Notes: generated by a model not told the origin, from the letters alone. Positions 16,950 to 24,919 are shown, numbered from the stretch's first letter. The stretch: 64,000 nt of DNA from Anaerolineae bacterium (GCA_022824465.1 JAJDZV010000004.1:682001-746000), one strand, 5' to 3'. Numbers and translations are program-made.

Positions 16950-18299
16950 ATGCCATCTTCTCTCCTGGACAAACGTCTCCGCCTTACCATCTTGCTCGCG
17001 TATTGGATAGCTGGCGCGCTTTACGCCATCTACACGCCCGCCTGGCAAACGCCTGACGAACCGGCGCATTACAACTACATAAGACAAGTGGTCGACGAGG
17101 GCTGCTGCCCGCGCATTGAAGCCGGCGACTGGTCGAGCGAGTATCTGTCGCAATTGACCAGCGGACGATTCGCGCCCGAACTGCTGGAAGACCTGAACAG
17201 CATCCAGTACGAAGACCATCATCCGCCGTTGTATTACATGTCGGCCTCGCTAGTCTACCGGCTAACCGACGGCGATCTGATCGCGCTGCGCTTGTTCAGC
17301 GTGGCTTTGGGCGCGGGCGTGGCGGCGCTGAGCTACCTGGTCAGCCGCCGCTTGCTGCCGGCGCATCCGCAGGTCGCGCTGGGCGTGATGGCGCTGGTCG
17401 CCTTCCTGCCGCAGCGCCTGCATATGCTTAGCGCGGTCAACAATGATGCCCTGGCCGAGCTGCTCGTCGGGCTGGCGCTGCTGTGGCTGCTGCGCTATCT
17501 GGATGGCGACGAACTGCCGGTCTGGCAGTTGGGCATGCTGGTTGGCTTGGCGTTCTTGACCAAACTTACGATCTACTTCCTGGCGCTGCTTGCGCCGCTG
17601 GCCATCTGGCTGAAATGGCGCCGCGGCGGCGAGACGACTGGTGAACTGCTGCGCTCGCTGGCGACTTTCACGCTCGCGGCTGGCATCATCGGCGGGGTCT
17701 GGTGGCTGCGCAATATCAGCGTCTACGGCTTCCCCGATTTTCTGGGCTTGGCCGCCCATGATGCCGTCGTCGCTGATCAGCCGCGCACGGCCGACTTCAT
17801 CGGCGAGCATGGCGGCGGCGTCTACCTTGTGCAGATGCTGGGCACGACATTCAAGAGTTTTTGGGGGCAATTCGGCTGGATGGCGCTGCCACTCGACCAC
17901 GTGCTCGGCGGCTGGATTTACCGCGGCTTCGGGCTGTTTGCGCTCGTTGGCGTCTCAGGCGCGCTGCTGGCCAGCGTAAAGCGGCGAGCAGCGAGCGACG
18001 GGCGACCGAATCGCGCGGCAGATGGCTGGCTTATCTTGCTAACCACGCTGCTTATCGTGCTGCTGCAATTCGGTTACTACAATCTGGAATTCCAGCAGTG
18101 GCAAGGGCGTTACCTCTTTCCAGCGCTTTTGCCTATCGCTTGCATTTTGGTCTACGGCGTCGACTATTGGCGGGCGTGGCTGCTTTCGCGCTGGGACGCG
18201 GCTCGCTGGCTGACGCCGCTGGCGCTGATCGGGCTATTCGTTTTGGACCTGTACCTTCTGCGGCGGGTGATCGTGCCGGGGCTTGCCTACCCCCTCTAA
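16950..18299 (+). CDS. GT-C-type polytopic membrane glycosyltransferase-like protein
   Basis: 449 residues with about ten hydrophobic segments. The first loop carries TPDEPAHYNYIRQV (near residue 35) and a second acidic-His patch EDHHPPLYYM (near 90), typical of GT-C enzymes (ArnT/PMT/DUF2142-like), where the Asp/Glu acts on a polyprenyl-phosphate sugar. Membrane helices follow to a C-terminal hydrophobic stretch; the large external C-terminal domain of some relatives is absent. Substrate cannot be inferred. It converges on efp with a hairpin between. Confidence 0.72.
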   Translation: MPSSLLDKRLRLTILLAYWIAGALYAIYTPAWQTPDEPAHYNYIRQVVDEGCCPRIEAGDWSSEYLSQLTSGRFAPELLEDLNSIQYEDHHPPLYYMSASLVYRLTDGDLIALRLFSVALGAGVAALSYLVSRRLLPAHPQVALGVMALVAFLPQRLHMLSAVNNDALAELLVGLALLWLLRYLDGDELPVWQLGMLVGLAFLTKLTIYFLALLAPLAIWLKWRRGGETTGELLRSLATFTLAAGIIGGVWWLRNISVYGFPDFLGLAAHDAVVADQPRTADFIGEHGGGVYLVQMLGTTFKSFWGQFGWMALPLDHVLGGWIYRGFGLFALVGVSGALLASVKRRAASDGRPNRAADGWLILLTTLLIVLLQFGYYNLEFQQWQGRYLFPALLPIACILVYGVDYWRAWLLSRWDAARWLTPLALIGLFVLDLYLLRRVIVPGLAYPL

Positions 18300-18301
18300 A
18301 T

Positions 18302-18323
18302 CTCCCCCAATGCATTAGGGGAG
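18302..18323. terminator. Bidirectional hairpin between the GT-C gene and efp
   Basis: CTCCCC...GGGGAG stem of 6 bp; after one C-A mismatch the interior AATGCATT is itself a palindrome. It sits between two convergent stops. Only a short T run (ACTTT) follows on the plus strand. Confidence 0.5.
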
Positions 18324-18345
18324 ACTTTCAATCTTGACCCACAAC

Positions 18346-18909
18346 TTACTTGCTGACGCGCGTGACGTAGCTCTCTTCATCCAGGTTGATTTTGACGACG
18401 TCGCCCACATTGATGAACATCGGCGCGTTGACCTCAAAGCCGCTTTCAAGCTTGATTTTCTTTGTCGGGCTGTTGGCCGTATCGCCGGCAACCGCGGCCT
18501 CTACTTCGATGACCTGGTACTCCATCGTCTTCGGCAGCTCGTAGTCTATTATCTCGCCCTCATAGCTCAGCAGCTTGATGGCCATGCTATCTTTGATGAA
18601 GCGCAGGTCATCGCCGAAAATGGCGCGGTTGAGCTGCGGCTGCTCGTATGTCTCGGTGTTCATGAAGGTGACGAAATCGTCATCGGCGTAGAGGAACTCG
18701 ACCTGGTCGGCTTCGACGCGAATGTCTTCCACGCGTTCGCCCGAGTTGAACGTCATCTCGGTGGTGCTTCCGCTGCGCAGGTCGCGCACGGTGACGCGGA
18801 TGGTGGCTTTGCCGCGCCCCGGTTTGTGGTGCCGGTATTCCAGGACGCGGTAGAGATTGCCGCCATCGGTAAAGGTCGTGCCTTTTCGCAGCTGATTGAC
18901 ATCAATCAT
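18346..18909 (-). CDS. efp: Elongation factor P
   Basis: EF-P relieves ribosome stalling at polyproline. 187 residues with the three beta-barrel domains: RKGTTFTDGGNLYRVLEY at the start, ERVEDIRVEADQVEFLYAD in domain II, and a C-terminal domain ending SGFEVNAPMFINVGDVVKI. The loop that enters the peptidyl-transferase centre reads HHKPGRGKA, with Arg at residue 32 where E. coli has the lysine that is lysylated. No earP, epmA or epmB is seen in the window. Confidence 0.94.
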   Translation of the reverse strand: MIDVNQLRKGTTFTDGGNLYRVLEYRHHKPGRGKATIRVTVRDLRSGSTTEMTFNSGERVEDIRVEADQVEFLYADDDFVTFMNTETYEQPQLNRAIFGDDLRFIKDSMAIKLLSYEGEIIDYELPKTMEYQVIEVEAAVAGDTANSPTKKIKLESGFEVNAPMFINVGDVVKINLDEESYVTRVSK

Positions 18910-18988
18910 TCTGGTGGATCTTTCTGTTCACATTCGTCAGTCGTGCAGGCGGCCATTGTAACAGCGTACAGGCCAACTGCGTAGCCCA

Positions 18989-19372
18989 TTACTCCAGGAG
19001 GGCGATCGCTTCAATCTCGACCAGGGCGCCCAAAGGCAGTCCCCCCGCCTGCACTGTTGAACGGGCGGGCGGCTTCTCTGGGAAGGCCTCGGCGTAAACA
19101 GCGTTGAACTCGGCGAAATCGTTGATATCGGCCAGGAAAACGGTCGTCTTGACGACCTTGTCCATGCCGCTGCCGGCCGCTTCCAGCACACCCTTGATGT
19201 TATGCAGCGATTGGCGAGTCTGGGCCCGGATGCCGCCCTCGCGCAGGGTCGATGTGCCGGGGATGAGCGGGATCTGGCCGGCGGTGTAGACGAATCCATT
19301 GGCAATGATGCCTTGCGAATAAGCGCCTACCGCCGCCGGCGCCTTATCGGTGGAGATGACTTGTTTGGGCAT
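18989..19372 (-). CDS. ridA: RidA family enamine/imine deaminase
   Basis: 127 residues of the YjgF/YER057c/UK114 family, which hydrolyses reactive 2-aminoacrylate and related imines. The family features are visible: AVGAYSQGIIANGFVYTAGQIP near the start, NIKGVLEAAGSGMDKVVKTT in the middle and PARSTVQAGGLPLGALVEIEAIA near the end, with the Arg that binds the substrate carboxylate and the terminal Glu. Transcribed in the same direction as efp but separated by about 80 bases. Confidence 0.92.
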   Translation of the reverse strand: MPKQVISTDKAPAAVGAYSQGIIANGFVYTAGQIPLIPGTSTLREGGIRAQTRQSLHNIKGVLEAAGSGMDKVVKTTVFLADINDFAEFNAVYAEAFPEKPPARSTVQAGGLPLGALVEIEAIALLE

Positions 19373-19426
19373 CAGATTGTTCTCCTGCTTGAACCCTGAA
19401 ATGAATACGGCATTAGAGATGTAACA

Positions 19427-19852
19427 TCAAGATTCGCGACTTGGGGGATGTTTGCCCGCGTCCACCCATTCGCGACGAGATTCCACCATTTCTGCGCGAT
19501 TGATTCTCAACCGGTTGATTGTCGCGCGCCCTGTAGCTGTTAGACCAATCAGGCGCAAATTGCTATCGCTCCATTGGAAGTGATCATCCCATTGCTGTTG
19601 CCGAGGGTTGAAGAGAGGCGCTTCTTCGTCGGTGATCGGATCTACGCCGACTTGAAAATCTCGCTTGTAGCTGTTGCATCCAATGCAAGCGAAACAAAGG
19701 TTATCCAGAGCCGTGGTCCCGCCAGCGGCTTGTGGAATGATATGGTCAATCTGCATGGTTACTACCATTTTCCGTTGGGTTTGGCAGTACTCGCAGAAGT
19801 ACCGCGCACGCTCGGCAACTTGCCGACGCAAATGACTTGATACCCGAGCCAT
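19427..19852 (-). CDS. HNH endonuclease, module copy A
   Basis: 141 residues. The HNH zinc-finger nuclease core is complete: FCEYCQTQ near 19, the catalytic DHIIPQAAGG near 36, and NLCFACIGCNSYK near 52 with the second CxxC pair. Beyond the core is an extension, LFNPRQQQWDDHFQWSD and GLTATGRATINRLRINR, that is shared with copy B (24497-24919) and is not part of the general HNH fold. The preceding gene ends 3 bases upstream, and a related small gene precedes copy B, so the two form a module. Target and role are unknown. Confidence 0.87.
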   Translation of the reverse strand: MARVSSHLRRQVAERARYFCEYCQTQRKMVVTMQIDHIIPQAAGGTTALDNLCFACIGCNSYKRDFQVGVDPITDEEAPLFNPRQQQWDDHFQWSDSNLRLIGLTATGRATINRLRINRAEMVESRREWVDAGKHPPSRES

Positions 19853-19855
19853 TCG

Positions 19856-20260
19856 TTAGATCGCGGTTTCGAAGTATTGGTCAATATCGTGTCCGCGCCG
19901 CTTAAGCAGCAGAAGCGCTCTCGAACGCAACAGCATCTGGTGATCAACGCGAGCAACCCAAGACTCTATTTCTGTGATTTCCAGATTGTTAAGCTCACCT
20001 CTGTTGCCGCGGTCAGCCAATTCGCGCACGCGCGACTCCTGTTTGGGGGTAAGCCGCTGCTGAACAATCATCCACAATTGCTCATCGCTAAAGCCGGACA
20101 ATTTGTCAGGGTCTTCCAAGTTTTCCGGGGCTGGAGAAAAAAGCATCGCCAAGCCCTCAACCAGTACAGACTCGGCAGTGCCATTGGTCTCGTTAGCGAT
20201 CTCTTCCGCCAACTCATAAATCGCGGCAGGCACTTGCAGTTCTTTAGTCGGCTGCTCCAT
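19856..20260 (-). CDS. Small helical partner of HNH module A, unknown function
   Basis: 134 residues, upstream of and almost touching the HNH gene. No signal peptide or membrane helix. The N-terminal half (LQVPAAIYELAEEIANETNG) looks helical; the C-terminal 45 residues, LADRGNRGEL...MLLRSRALLLLKRRGHD, match the end of the 88-residue partner of module B (LLDRNGEGEL...MLARLKVNTRLKQRG). Similar small proteins before HNH genes are, to my knowledge, common in Cyanobacteria and Chloroflexota but have no assigned role. An antitoxin- or targeting-like function is only a guess. Confidence 0.75.
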   Translation of the reverse strand: MEQPTKELQVPAAIYELAEEIANETNGTAESVLVEGLAMLFSPAPENLEDPDKLSGFSDEQLWMIVQQRLTPKQESRVRELADRGNRGELNNLEITEIESWVARVDHQMLLRSRALLLLKRRGHDIDQYFETAI

Positions 20261-20322
20261 AAGCGTGACTCCTCGGACTCTTCATCTCCATTGTACCTGA
20301 ATTCCGCCAGCGCCCGCGCCGC

Positions 20323-21621
20323 CTATTTCCCCCGCCGCCCGTGACAGCGCTTGAACTTCACCCCGCTGCCGCAAGGGCAGGGATCGTTGCGCCCGGCCTG
20401 CGCGAAAGCCCGCTCCAACTCGGCATCATAACGCGCCATCTCCAGCATCACATTGGCCGGCGGTCTGCGCTGAGCCAACTCGCTCGCCATGAAATTCATC
20501 GTCGGGCGGATATGGTTGAAAAAAGCGCGATAACCGGCGCAGAGATAATTCAAGCCCGGCTCGCCATCGGGCGTGGAAATGAAGCGGTTCTTGGGGCAGC
20601 CGCCGTTGCAAACAAACTTGACCTCGCAGTCGAGGCAATACTGCGGCAGCGTATCGCGCTTGTCGTGGCCGAACTTGATCTGCTCGTCCATGACCACGAT
20701 CTCGCTAAGCGGCACATCCATGATGTTGCCCAGCTTGTAATCCGGCTCGACATAATGATCGCAGGAGAAGACATCGCCGTTGTGCTCCATCGCCAGCGCC
20801 AGGCCGCAGGTCTCGTCAAAGATGCAGAGGCCGGGTGGCGCGCCGGTCCAGGCCGCCAGCGCGATATCGAAGATCTGCACGAAGACCTGGCCGACATCGC
20901 GGCGCACCCACTCCTCGTACATGTCGATGAGGAACTGGCCATAGCCCAAAGCCGTGACCGAGCGGTCAGTGACTTGATCGCCCTCTTGATAGCCGGTGTC
21001 GTTATCGCGCTCGACGATGGGGATGAACTGCATGAAAGCCGTGCCGACCTCATCGCGCAAGAACTTATAGACGCGCGCGCCCTGCCCCTCATTGGCCGCA
21101 TGCACCGTCGTCAGGATGTTGTACTCGGCGTTGTGCTTCTGCAGCAGCCGAATGCCGTCCATGACCTTGTGGAAGGTCGGGTTGCCGCCTTTGTCGACGC
21201 GGTAGTAATCGTGCACATCAGCCGGCCCGTCCAGGCTGACGCCCAGCAGAAAGTCGTTGGCGGCGAAGAATTCGCACCAGTCGTCATCCAGCGTCACGGC
21301 GTTGGTCTGCAAGGCGTTGGTGATGCGCATGCCCGGGCGCTTGTGCTTCTGCTGATAGCGCACCGCTTGCTTGAAGAAGTCCAGCCCCATCAGCGTCGGT
21401 TCGCCGCCCTGCCAGGCGAAGTTGATGTCGTTCACCGCCTGCGCCTCAATGTACTGGCGGATGTACTCCTCGAGCAGATTGTCCGTCATGCGGAACTTGC
21501 TGCCCGGATACAGCGCTTCTTTGGACAAGAAGTAGCAGTACTTGCAATCGAGGTTGCAGATGGCGCCTCGCGGCTTGGTCATCAGGTGGAAGGCGGTGGG
21601 TTGTTGCGTGGTCGCTTGCAT
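20323..21621 (-). CDS. Anaerobic sulfatase-maturating radical SAM enzyme with SEC-C tail
   Basis: 432 residues. The radical-SAM motif is ICNLDCKYCYFLSKEALYP near residue 22, including the YCYF...K...LYP context typical of anSME, which oxidises the active-site Cys or Ser of sulfatases to formylglycine. NINFAWQGGEPTLMGLDFF follows. SPASM cysteines are seen near 275 (LCIFDETCGLALAMEHNGDVFSCDHY, broken by description) and 330-350 (YCLDCEVKFVCNGGCPKNR). The C-terminus adds a SEC-C zinc motif, GRNDPCPCGSGVKFKRCHG. A Cys-type sulfatase, a plausible client, lies at 32409-33797. Confidence 0.88.
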   Translation of the reverse strand: MQATTQQPTAFHLMTKPRGAICNLDCKYCYFLSKEALYPGSKFRMTDNLLEEYIRQYIEAQAVNDINFAWQGGEPTLMGLDFFKQAVRYQQKHKRPGMRITNALQTNAVTLDDDWCEFFAANDFLLGVSLDGPADVHDYYRVDKGGNPTFHKVMDGIRLLQKHNAEYNILTTVHAANEGQGARVYKFLRDEVGTAFMQFIPIVERDNDTGYQEGDQVTDRSVTALGYGQFLIDMYEEWVRRDVGQVFVQIFDIALAAWTGAPPGLCIFDETCGLALAMEHNGDVFSCDHYVEPDYKLGNIMDVPLSEIVVMDEQIKFGHDKRDTLPQYCLDCEVKFVCNGGCPKNRFISTPDGEPGLNYLCAGYRAFFNHIRPTMNFMASELAQRRPPANVMLEMARYDAELERAFAQAGRNDPCPCGSGVKFKRCHGRRGK

Positions 21622-21650
21622 GGTGGGGAGTATAACTTAATTTGCGGCGC

Positions 21651-21674
21651 GGGCACAGAGAACACAGAGAAAAG
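21651..21674 (-). repeat. Short dispersed repeat, left copy
   Basis: The minus strand reads TTCTCTGTGTTCTCTGTGCCC, an imperfect match to the CTCTGNGCCTCTGTGG-like repeats found in opposite orientation at 22801-22941. Together they bracket the HsdR_N-type gene. Confidence 0.45.
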
Positions 21675-21736
21675 CGAGTCTTAGGCACCTATGTTAAGCT
21701 ATGATATGGGCTGTAAGACAATCAAGGATGCACAAG

Positions 21737-22795
21737 ATGAGCCTGTTTGATTCTCTGAGCGAGATAGCCGAGCACATACAGCAACATCGAGAACTGATGG
21801 ACACGAGTGAGGCCACTGTGGAGCAAGTCTCCGTGCTACCGTTTATCGCCGCGCTCGGTTACGTTACGCATAATCCGGCAGAAGTTCGTAAACAGTACGC
21901 CATTCTAAATTGGGACGCTGTAGACTTTGCAATATTGCGAAACGACGAGCCTATCATGGTCATAGAAGCCAAGAAGGCAAGCGAATCACTAACGAAACAC
22001 TGGAAGCAACTCTTCGAGTATTTTAATGCTGACAAGGCACGAATCGGAATCTTAACAAACGGCCTCGAATATCGCTTTTACACAGACGGTGCAAAGCAGA
22101 ACATTATGGATGATGAGCCTTTTCTCAGCATAGACCTCCTAAATCTCAACTCTGTAACGGTTGCGCATTTGCACGGCTTTACAAAGGCGCGCTTTCACCC
22201 TGATCTCAGCCTGCGCAAAATCAAAATCAGCAACTTACTGACGAGAGAGCTTCGCCAGCCATCGGACGAATTTGTGCGGCATTTTGCGAAGCAAGTTCAT
22301 AGCGGAACCTTGTGGCAAACGGTCATTGAAGAGTTCAGGCCTATCGTTAAGCAATGCTGGGACGAACAGGTCCAGCGTGAAATTGCGCGGCACGTACATC
22401 CGCCGGGACCCACCCCAGACCCTGTTGGGCCGAAGCCTCCCATAACTGACCCCACATTGCCGAAGCCTCAGACATGGCTAGACGGCTCAGTTGAAATCCC
22501 TGTTTATGCTTCATGGAAAGACCATGATTTTGAAGCAACTTTAAGACTCAAAGGCAAGATTGCCAATGTGGGCCATCTTGTTCTTTGGGATGGGAATTGG
22601 CTGAATCCTTTGCTTGCGGGCGAGGCAGCACGAAAGACAATCGACCCCAATACAAAGGGATATGTAAATGGCATGACATTTTGGAGTTTTCGCGACCCAG
22701 CGGATGAAACGTTTCGACCAATCATGGACTTGTACAAAGGCTGGCACGAGGACTGGGACTTAATTCTAAGGGTGATAAAACACGCCAAACAATAG
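21737..22795 (+). CDS. Orphan HsdR_N-type nuclease with RAMA-like C-terminal domain
   Basis: 352 residues from the ATG at 21737 (AAGGATG upstream). The N-terminal domain resembles the nuclease domain of type I restriction subunit R: TVEQVSVLPFIAALGY, then NWDAVDFAIL and PIMVIEAKKA, giving a PD-(D/E)xK-like D63...E77-x-K79 signature. A Pro-rich linker (near residues 220-245) leads to a C-terminal domain with LLAGEAARKTI and GYVNGMTFWSF that resembles RAMA. No helicase, HsdM or HsdS is nearby, so it is not a standard type I system. Its DNA is visibly more AT-rich than its neighbours and lies between short repeats, suggesting transfer. Confidence 0.75.
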   Translation: MSLFDSLSEIAEHIQQHRELMDTSEATVEQVSVLPFIAALGYVTHNPAEVRKQYAILNWDAVDFAILRNDEPIMVIEAKKASESLTKHWKQLFEYFNADKARIGILTNGLEYRFYTDGAKQNIMDDEPFLSIDLLNLNSVTVAHLHGFTKARFHPDLSLRKIKISNLLTRELRQPSDEFVRHFAKQVHSGTLWQTVIEEFRPIVKQCWDEQVQREIARHVHPPGPTPDPVGPKPPITDPTLPKPQTWLDGSVEIPVYASWKDHDFEATLRLKGKIANVGHLVLWDGNWLNPLLAGEAARKTIDPNTKGYVNGMTFWSFRDPADETFRPIMDLYKGWHEDWDLILRVIKHAKQ

Positions 22796-22800
22796 TCACT

Positions 22801-22828
22801 GTGCCCTCTGAGCCTCTGCGGTGAATTC
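22801..22828 (+). repeat. Short dispersed repeat, copy 1 right of the HsdR_N gene
   Basis: 28 bases starting GTGCCCTCTGAGCCTCTGCG; about 25 of 28 positions agree with 22914-22941. It starts 5 bases after the stop of the nuclease gene. Confidence 0.6.
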
Positions 22829-22877
22829 CCTACCGCAGCCAAGCCTGCCCATCCCGAAACGCCATAACAAATCCTTC

Positions 22878-22941
22878 GTGACCTTTGTGTCTTTGTGGTC
22901 AAAGAATCTCTTTGTGCCCTCTGCGCCTCTGTGGTGAATCC
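22878..22941 (+). repeat. Short dispersed repeats, degenerate and second copy
   Basis: 22914-22941 reads GTGCCCTCTGCGCCTCTGTG and onward, the close copy of 22801-22828. Just before it, GTGACCTTTGTGTCTTTGTG at 22878 is a more degenerate unit. Repeats of this CTCTGTG/CTTTGTG type occur dispersed in many bacterial genomes; no transposase or terminal inverted repeats are present. Confidence 0.55.
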
Positions 22942-23021
22942 CCTGCAGAATTGACAGCCATTCCGCGACGACCTACAATTGCGATGTGCAGTCGGTAACA
23001 TTACCGGGTGAGGAGAGACGC

Positions 23022-23261
23022 ATGGCAGCGCGAAGCAACGCCGAAGACAACTTTGTCCACGAGACCGTCAACCGTCAGGTCGCGCAAATCGCCAAACTCG
23101 AGGCTAGCCATGAGCATATGGCCACCAAGGCAGACATTGAGTCTCTTCGGGCCAATATGGAAAAGCTGAAATCGGATTTGACCTGGCGGATCATCATTGC
23201 CATGAGCATTATGACGGCCATTTTCGCCGCAATCGTGAGGCTGACGCCGCCAACCGCGTGA
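23022..23261 (+). CDS. Small coiled-coil membrane protein, unknown function
   Basis: 79 residues from the ATG at 23022 with GAGGAGA upstream. A short coiled coil (ATKADIESLRANMEKLKSDL, about 33-52) precedes one C-terminal membrane helix (IIIAMSIMTAIFAAIV). This is the build of small DUF1640-like or phage-type proteins, but no family is assigned with confidence. The next small gene is about 120 bases downstream. Confidence 0.6.
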   Translation: MAARSNAEDNFVHETVNRQVAQIAKLEASHEHMATKADIESLRANMEKLKSDLTWRIIIAMSIMTAIFAAIVRLTPPTA

Positions 23262-23379
23262 AACCTACCGCAGCTTCTCCAGCACAGCCCTCAAAGTGTA
23301 CTCGACGCGGACTGTTGCAATTTCAATAGACTTTTACCAATCTAAGTACAGATTCAATCGTCCAGCAAGGAAGACATCA

Positions 23380-23595
23380 ATGAGCGCAGAAGTAACGGAA
23401 ATCCAAACTAGTAATCCGCAACCGCTTGAACAGCGCGTCACAGATCTTGAGCTTCGCGTAGCGCAAGTTGAAGATCCAATGCAAGCTATACTGGAAAATG
23501 TCCTTCACCTGCGCCGGGAGATGGACGAACAGAGAAGACTTCTATTGAAGATCGCGGATCAACTTGGCATAGATACAGATCCATTGGCGCTTTAA
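23380..23595 (+). CDS. Small coiled-coil protein, unknown function
   Basis: 71 residues from the ATG at 23380 (MSAEVTEIQTSNPQPLEQRV), with AAGG about 8 bases upstream. The heptad pattern LEQRVTDLELRVAQVED and LHLRREMDEQRRLLLKIADQL indicates a coiled coil through most of its length. No membrane segment. Its stop codon overlaps that of rluD by 4 bases (TTAA shared by both stops). Confidence 0.6.
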   Translation: MSAEVTEIQTSNPQPLEQRVTDLELRVAQVEDPMQAILENVLHLRREMDEQRRLLLKIADQLGIDTDPLAL

Positions 23596-24515
23596 CGCAG
23601 TTTGTCCAGCACGCTCCGCAAGCCCACCGGCAACTCGCTCACAAAACTCATCCGCTCGCCACTCGCCGGATGATCAAACGCCAGCTCATGCGCGTGCAGA
23701 AACTGCCGCTTCATCCGCACCCGCTGCTTGCGCCGCCCATAGACCGTGTCCCCCACCACCGGACAGCCGATGAAAGCCAAATGCGCGCGAATCTGATGCG
23801 TCCGCCCGGTCAGCAGTTTCAGCTTGACCAGCGCCCGGTCGCCTTGAAAATCGTCATCCAGCACTTCGAATTCGGTCCGCGCCGGCTTGCCATCGCGCCG
23901 CACCGTCATGCGTTTGCGTTGGCGCGGATCGCGGGCGACAGGCGCGTCGATCAGCCCGCTGTTGGATTCGGGCCGCTTCTCCAGCAGCGCCAGGTAGACC
24001 TTGTCGACGCTGCGCTCCTGAAATTGCCCCATCAGCGCCAGCAGGGCGGACCTGTCACGCGCGACAACAAGCAAGCCGCTCGTGCCGCGATCGAGCCGGT
24101 GTACGATACCGAGACGCTCGCCGACAGCGGGATCGTCCATCATATCGGCGACCTCGGGATAGCGCCCCAGCAGCGCATTCACGAGCGTGCCCGTTTCGTT
24201 GCCCGGCCCCGGATGGACCACCATGCCGGCCGCCTTGTCGATCACGGCCAGATGCGCGTCCTCGTAGACGATATCGAGCGGGATGTCTTCTGGCTCAATC
24301 GAGCACTCATCGCGCGCCGGGTTGCGCACGGTTACCTGCTCGCCGCCCTTGAACTTGTAGCCGGTTTTTCGCGCCGCGCCATCGACCAGCACATGCCCAT
24401 CGCGGATTAGCGCCTGCGCTTGCGCCCGCGAATAACCGGGCAGATACGCCAGCAGGAACTTGTCGAGCCGCTGCCCGGGCTGATCGGCGCTGAGGGTTAG
24501 CGATTGCTTTGGCAC
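23592..24515 (-). CDS. rluD: RluA/RluD family pseudouridine synthase
   Basis: 307 residues: an N-terminal S4 RNA-binding domain (GQRLDKFLLAYLPGYSRAQAQ, about 14-75) and a catalytic domain with GIVHRLDRGTSGLLV, where Asp near 143 is the catalytic residue, plus GRTHQIRAHLAFIGCPVVGD near 240. RluD converts uridines in helix 69 of 23S rRNA; the exact target here (RluA, C or D) is inferred from length and the S4 domain. Its start lies within the end of HNH gene B, by 19 bases. Confidence 0.92.
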   Translation of the reverse strand: MPKQSLTLSADQPGQRLDKFLLAYLPGYSRAQAQALIRDGHVLVDGAARKTGYKFKGGEQVTVRNPARDECSIEPEDIPLDIVYEDAHLAVIDKAAGMVVHPGPGNETGTLVNALLGRYPEVADMMDDPAVGERLGIVHRLDRGTSGLLVVARDRSALLALMGQFQERSVDKVYLALLEKRPESNSGLIDAPVARDPRQRKRMTVRRDGKPARTEFEVLDDDFQGDRALVKLKLLTGRTHQIRAHLAFIGCPVVGDTVYGRRKQRVRMKRQFLHAHELAFDHPASGERMSFVSELPVGLRSVLDKLR

Positions 24516-24919
24516 GGGTAATTGCCCAGCAGGAATTCCTTATATCGTTGCTGTATGCGGGCTTCACTGTTTATTCGCAAGACCATCGCCGTAGTGCGTC
24601 CTTCAGAAGTAAGACCAGATACTGATGCGTCCGGGTTAACAAAGAAGTGATCGTCCCAGATCTGTATTCGCGGATGAAACAGCTTGCTTGGCTTGCCAGT
24701 TTCGGGGTCAATCGCTGCAACATTGACGCCTTTGAAGCTGTTGCATTCCAGACAAGCTAAACAAAGATTCTCGTCACCGTCATCACCTCCGTGGCTTTTG
24801 GCAATGATATGATCAATGTGAAATTCAAAGGACTGTTCGCCGAGCCCGATACGGCAATATTCGCAACACCCGCCCGCCCCCAAGCGAGTCCTGCGTCGTT
24901 GCGCCTGCGAGATTGTCAA
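24497..24919 (-). CDS. HNH endonuclease, module copy B
   Basis: 140 residues. HNH core complete: CCEYCRIGLG near 18, catalytic HIDHIIAKSHGGDD near 34, NLCLACLECNSFK near 52. The family-specific extension LFHPRIQIWDDHFFVNPD and GLTSEGRTTAMVLRINSE aligns with copy A without major gaps. Upstream it overlaps the 88-residue partner gene by 4 bases (coupled translation); downstream it overlaps the rluD start by 19 bases, so rluD may be translated from the same mRNA. Confidence 0.87.
   Translation of the reverse strand: MTISQAQRRRTRLGAGGCCEYCRIGLGEQSFEFHIDHIIAKSHGGDDGDENLCLACLECNSFKGVNVAAIDPETGKPSKLFHPRIQIWDDHFFVNPDASVSGLTSEGRTTAMVLRINSEARIQQRYKEFLLGNYPCQSNR

Noticed and set aside
19856..20260. Classical antitoxin assignment for the small partner protein
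   Set aside because: No ribbon-helix-helix, HTH or AbrB motif can be seen, and HNH toxicity is untested; I kept it as unknown.
21701..22795. A type I restriction-modification locus
   Set aside because: Only an HsdR_N-like domain is present; there is no helicase, HsdM or HsdS on either side.
22801..22941. Repeats considered as a CRISPR array
   Set aside because: Units are degenerate, unequally spaced (about 35 to 115 bases) and there are no cas genes.
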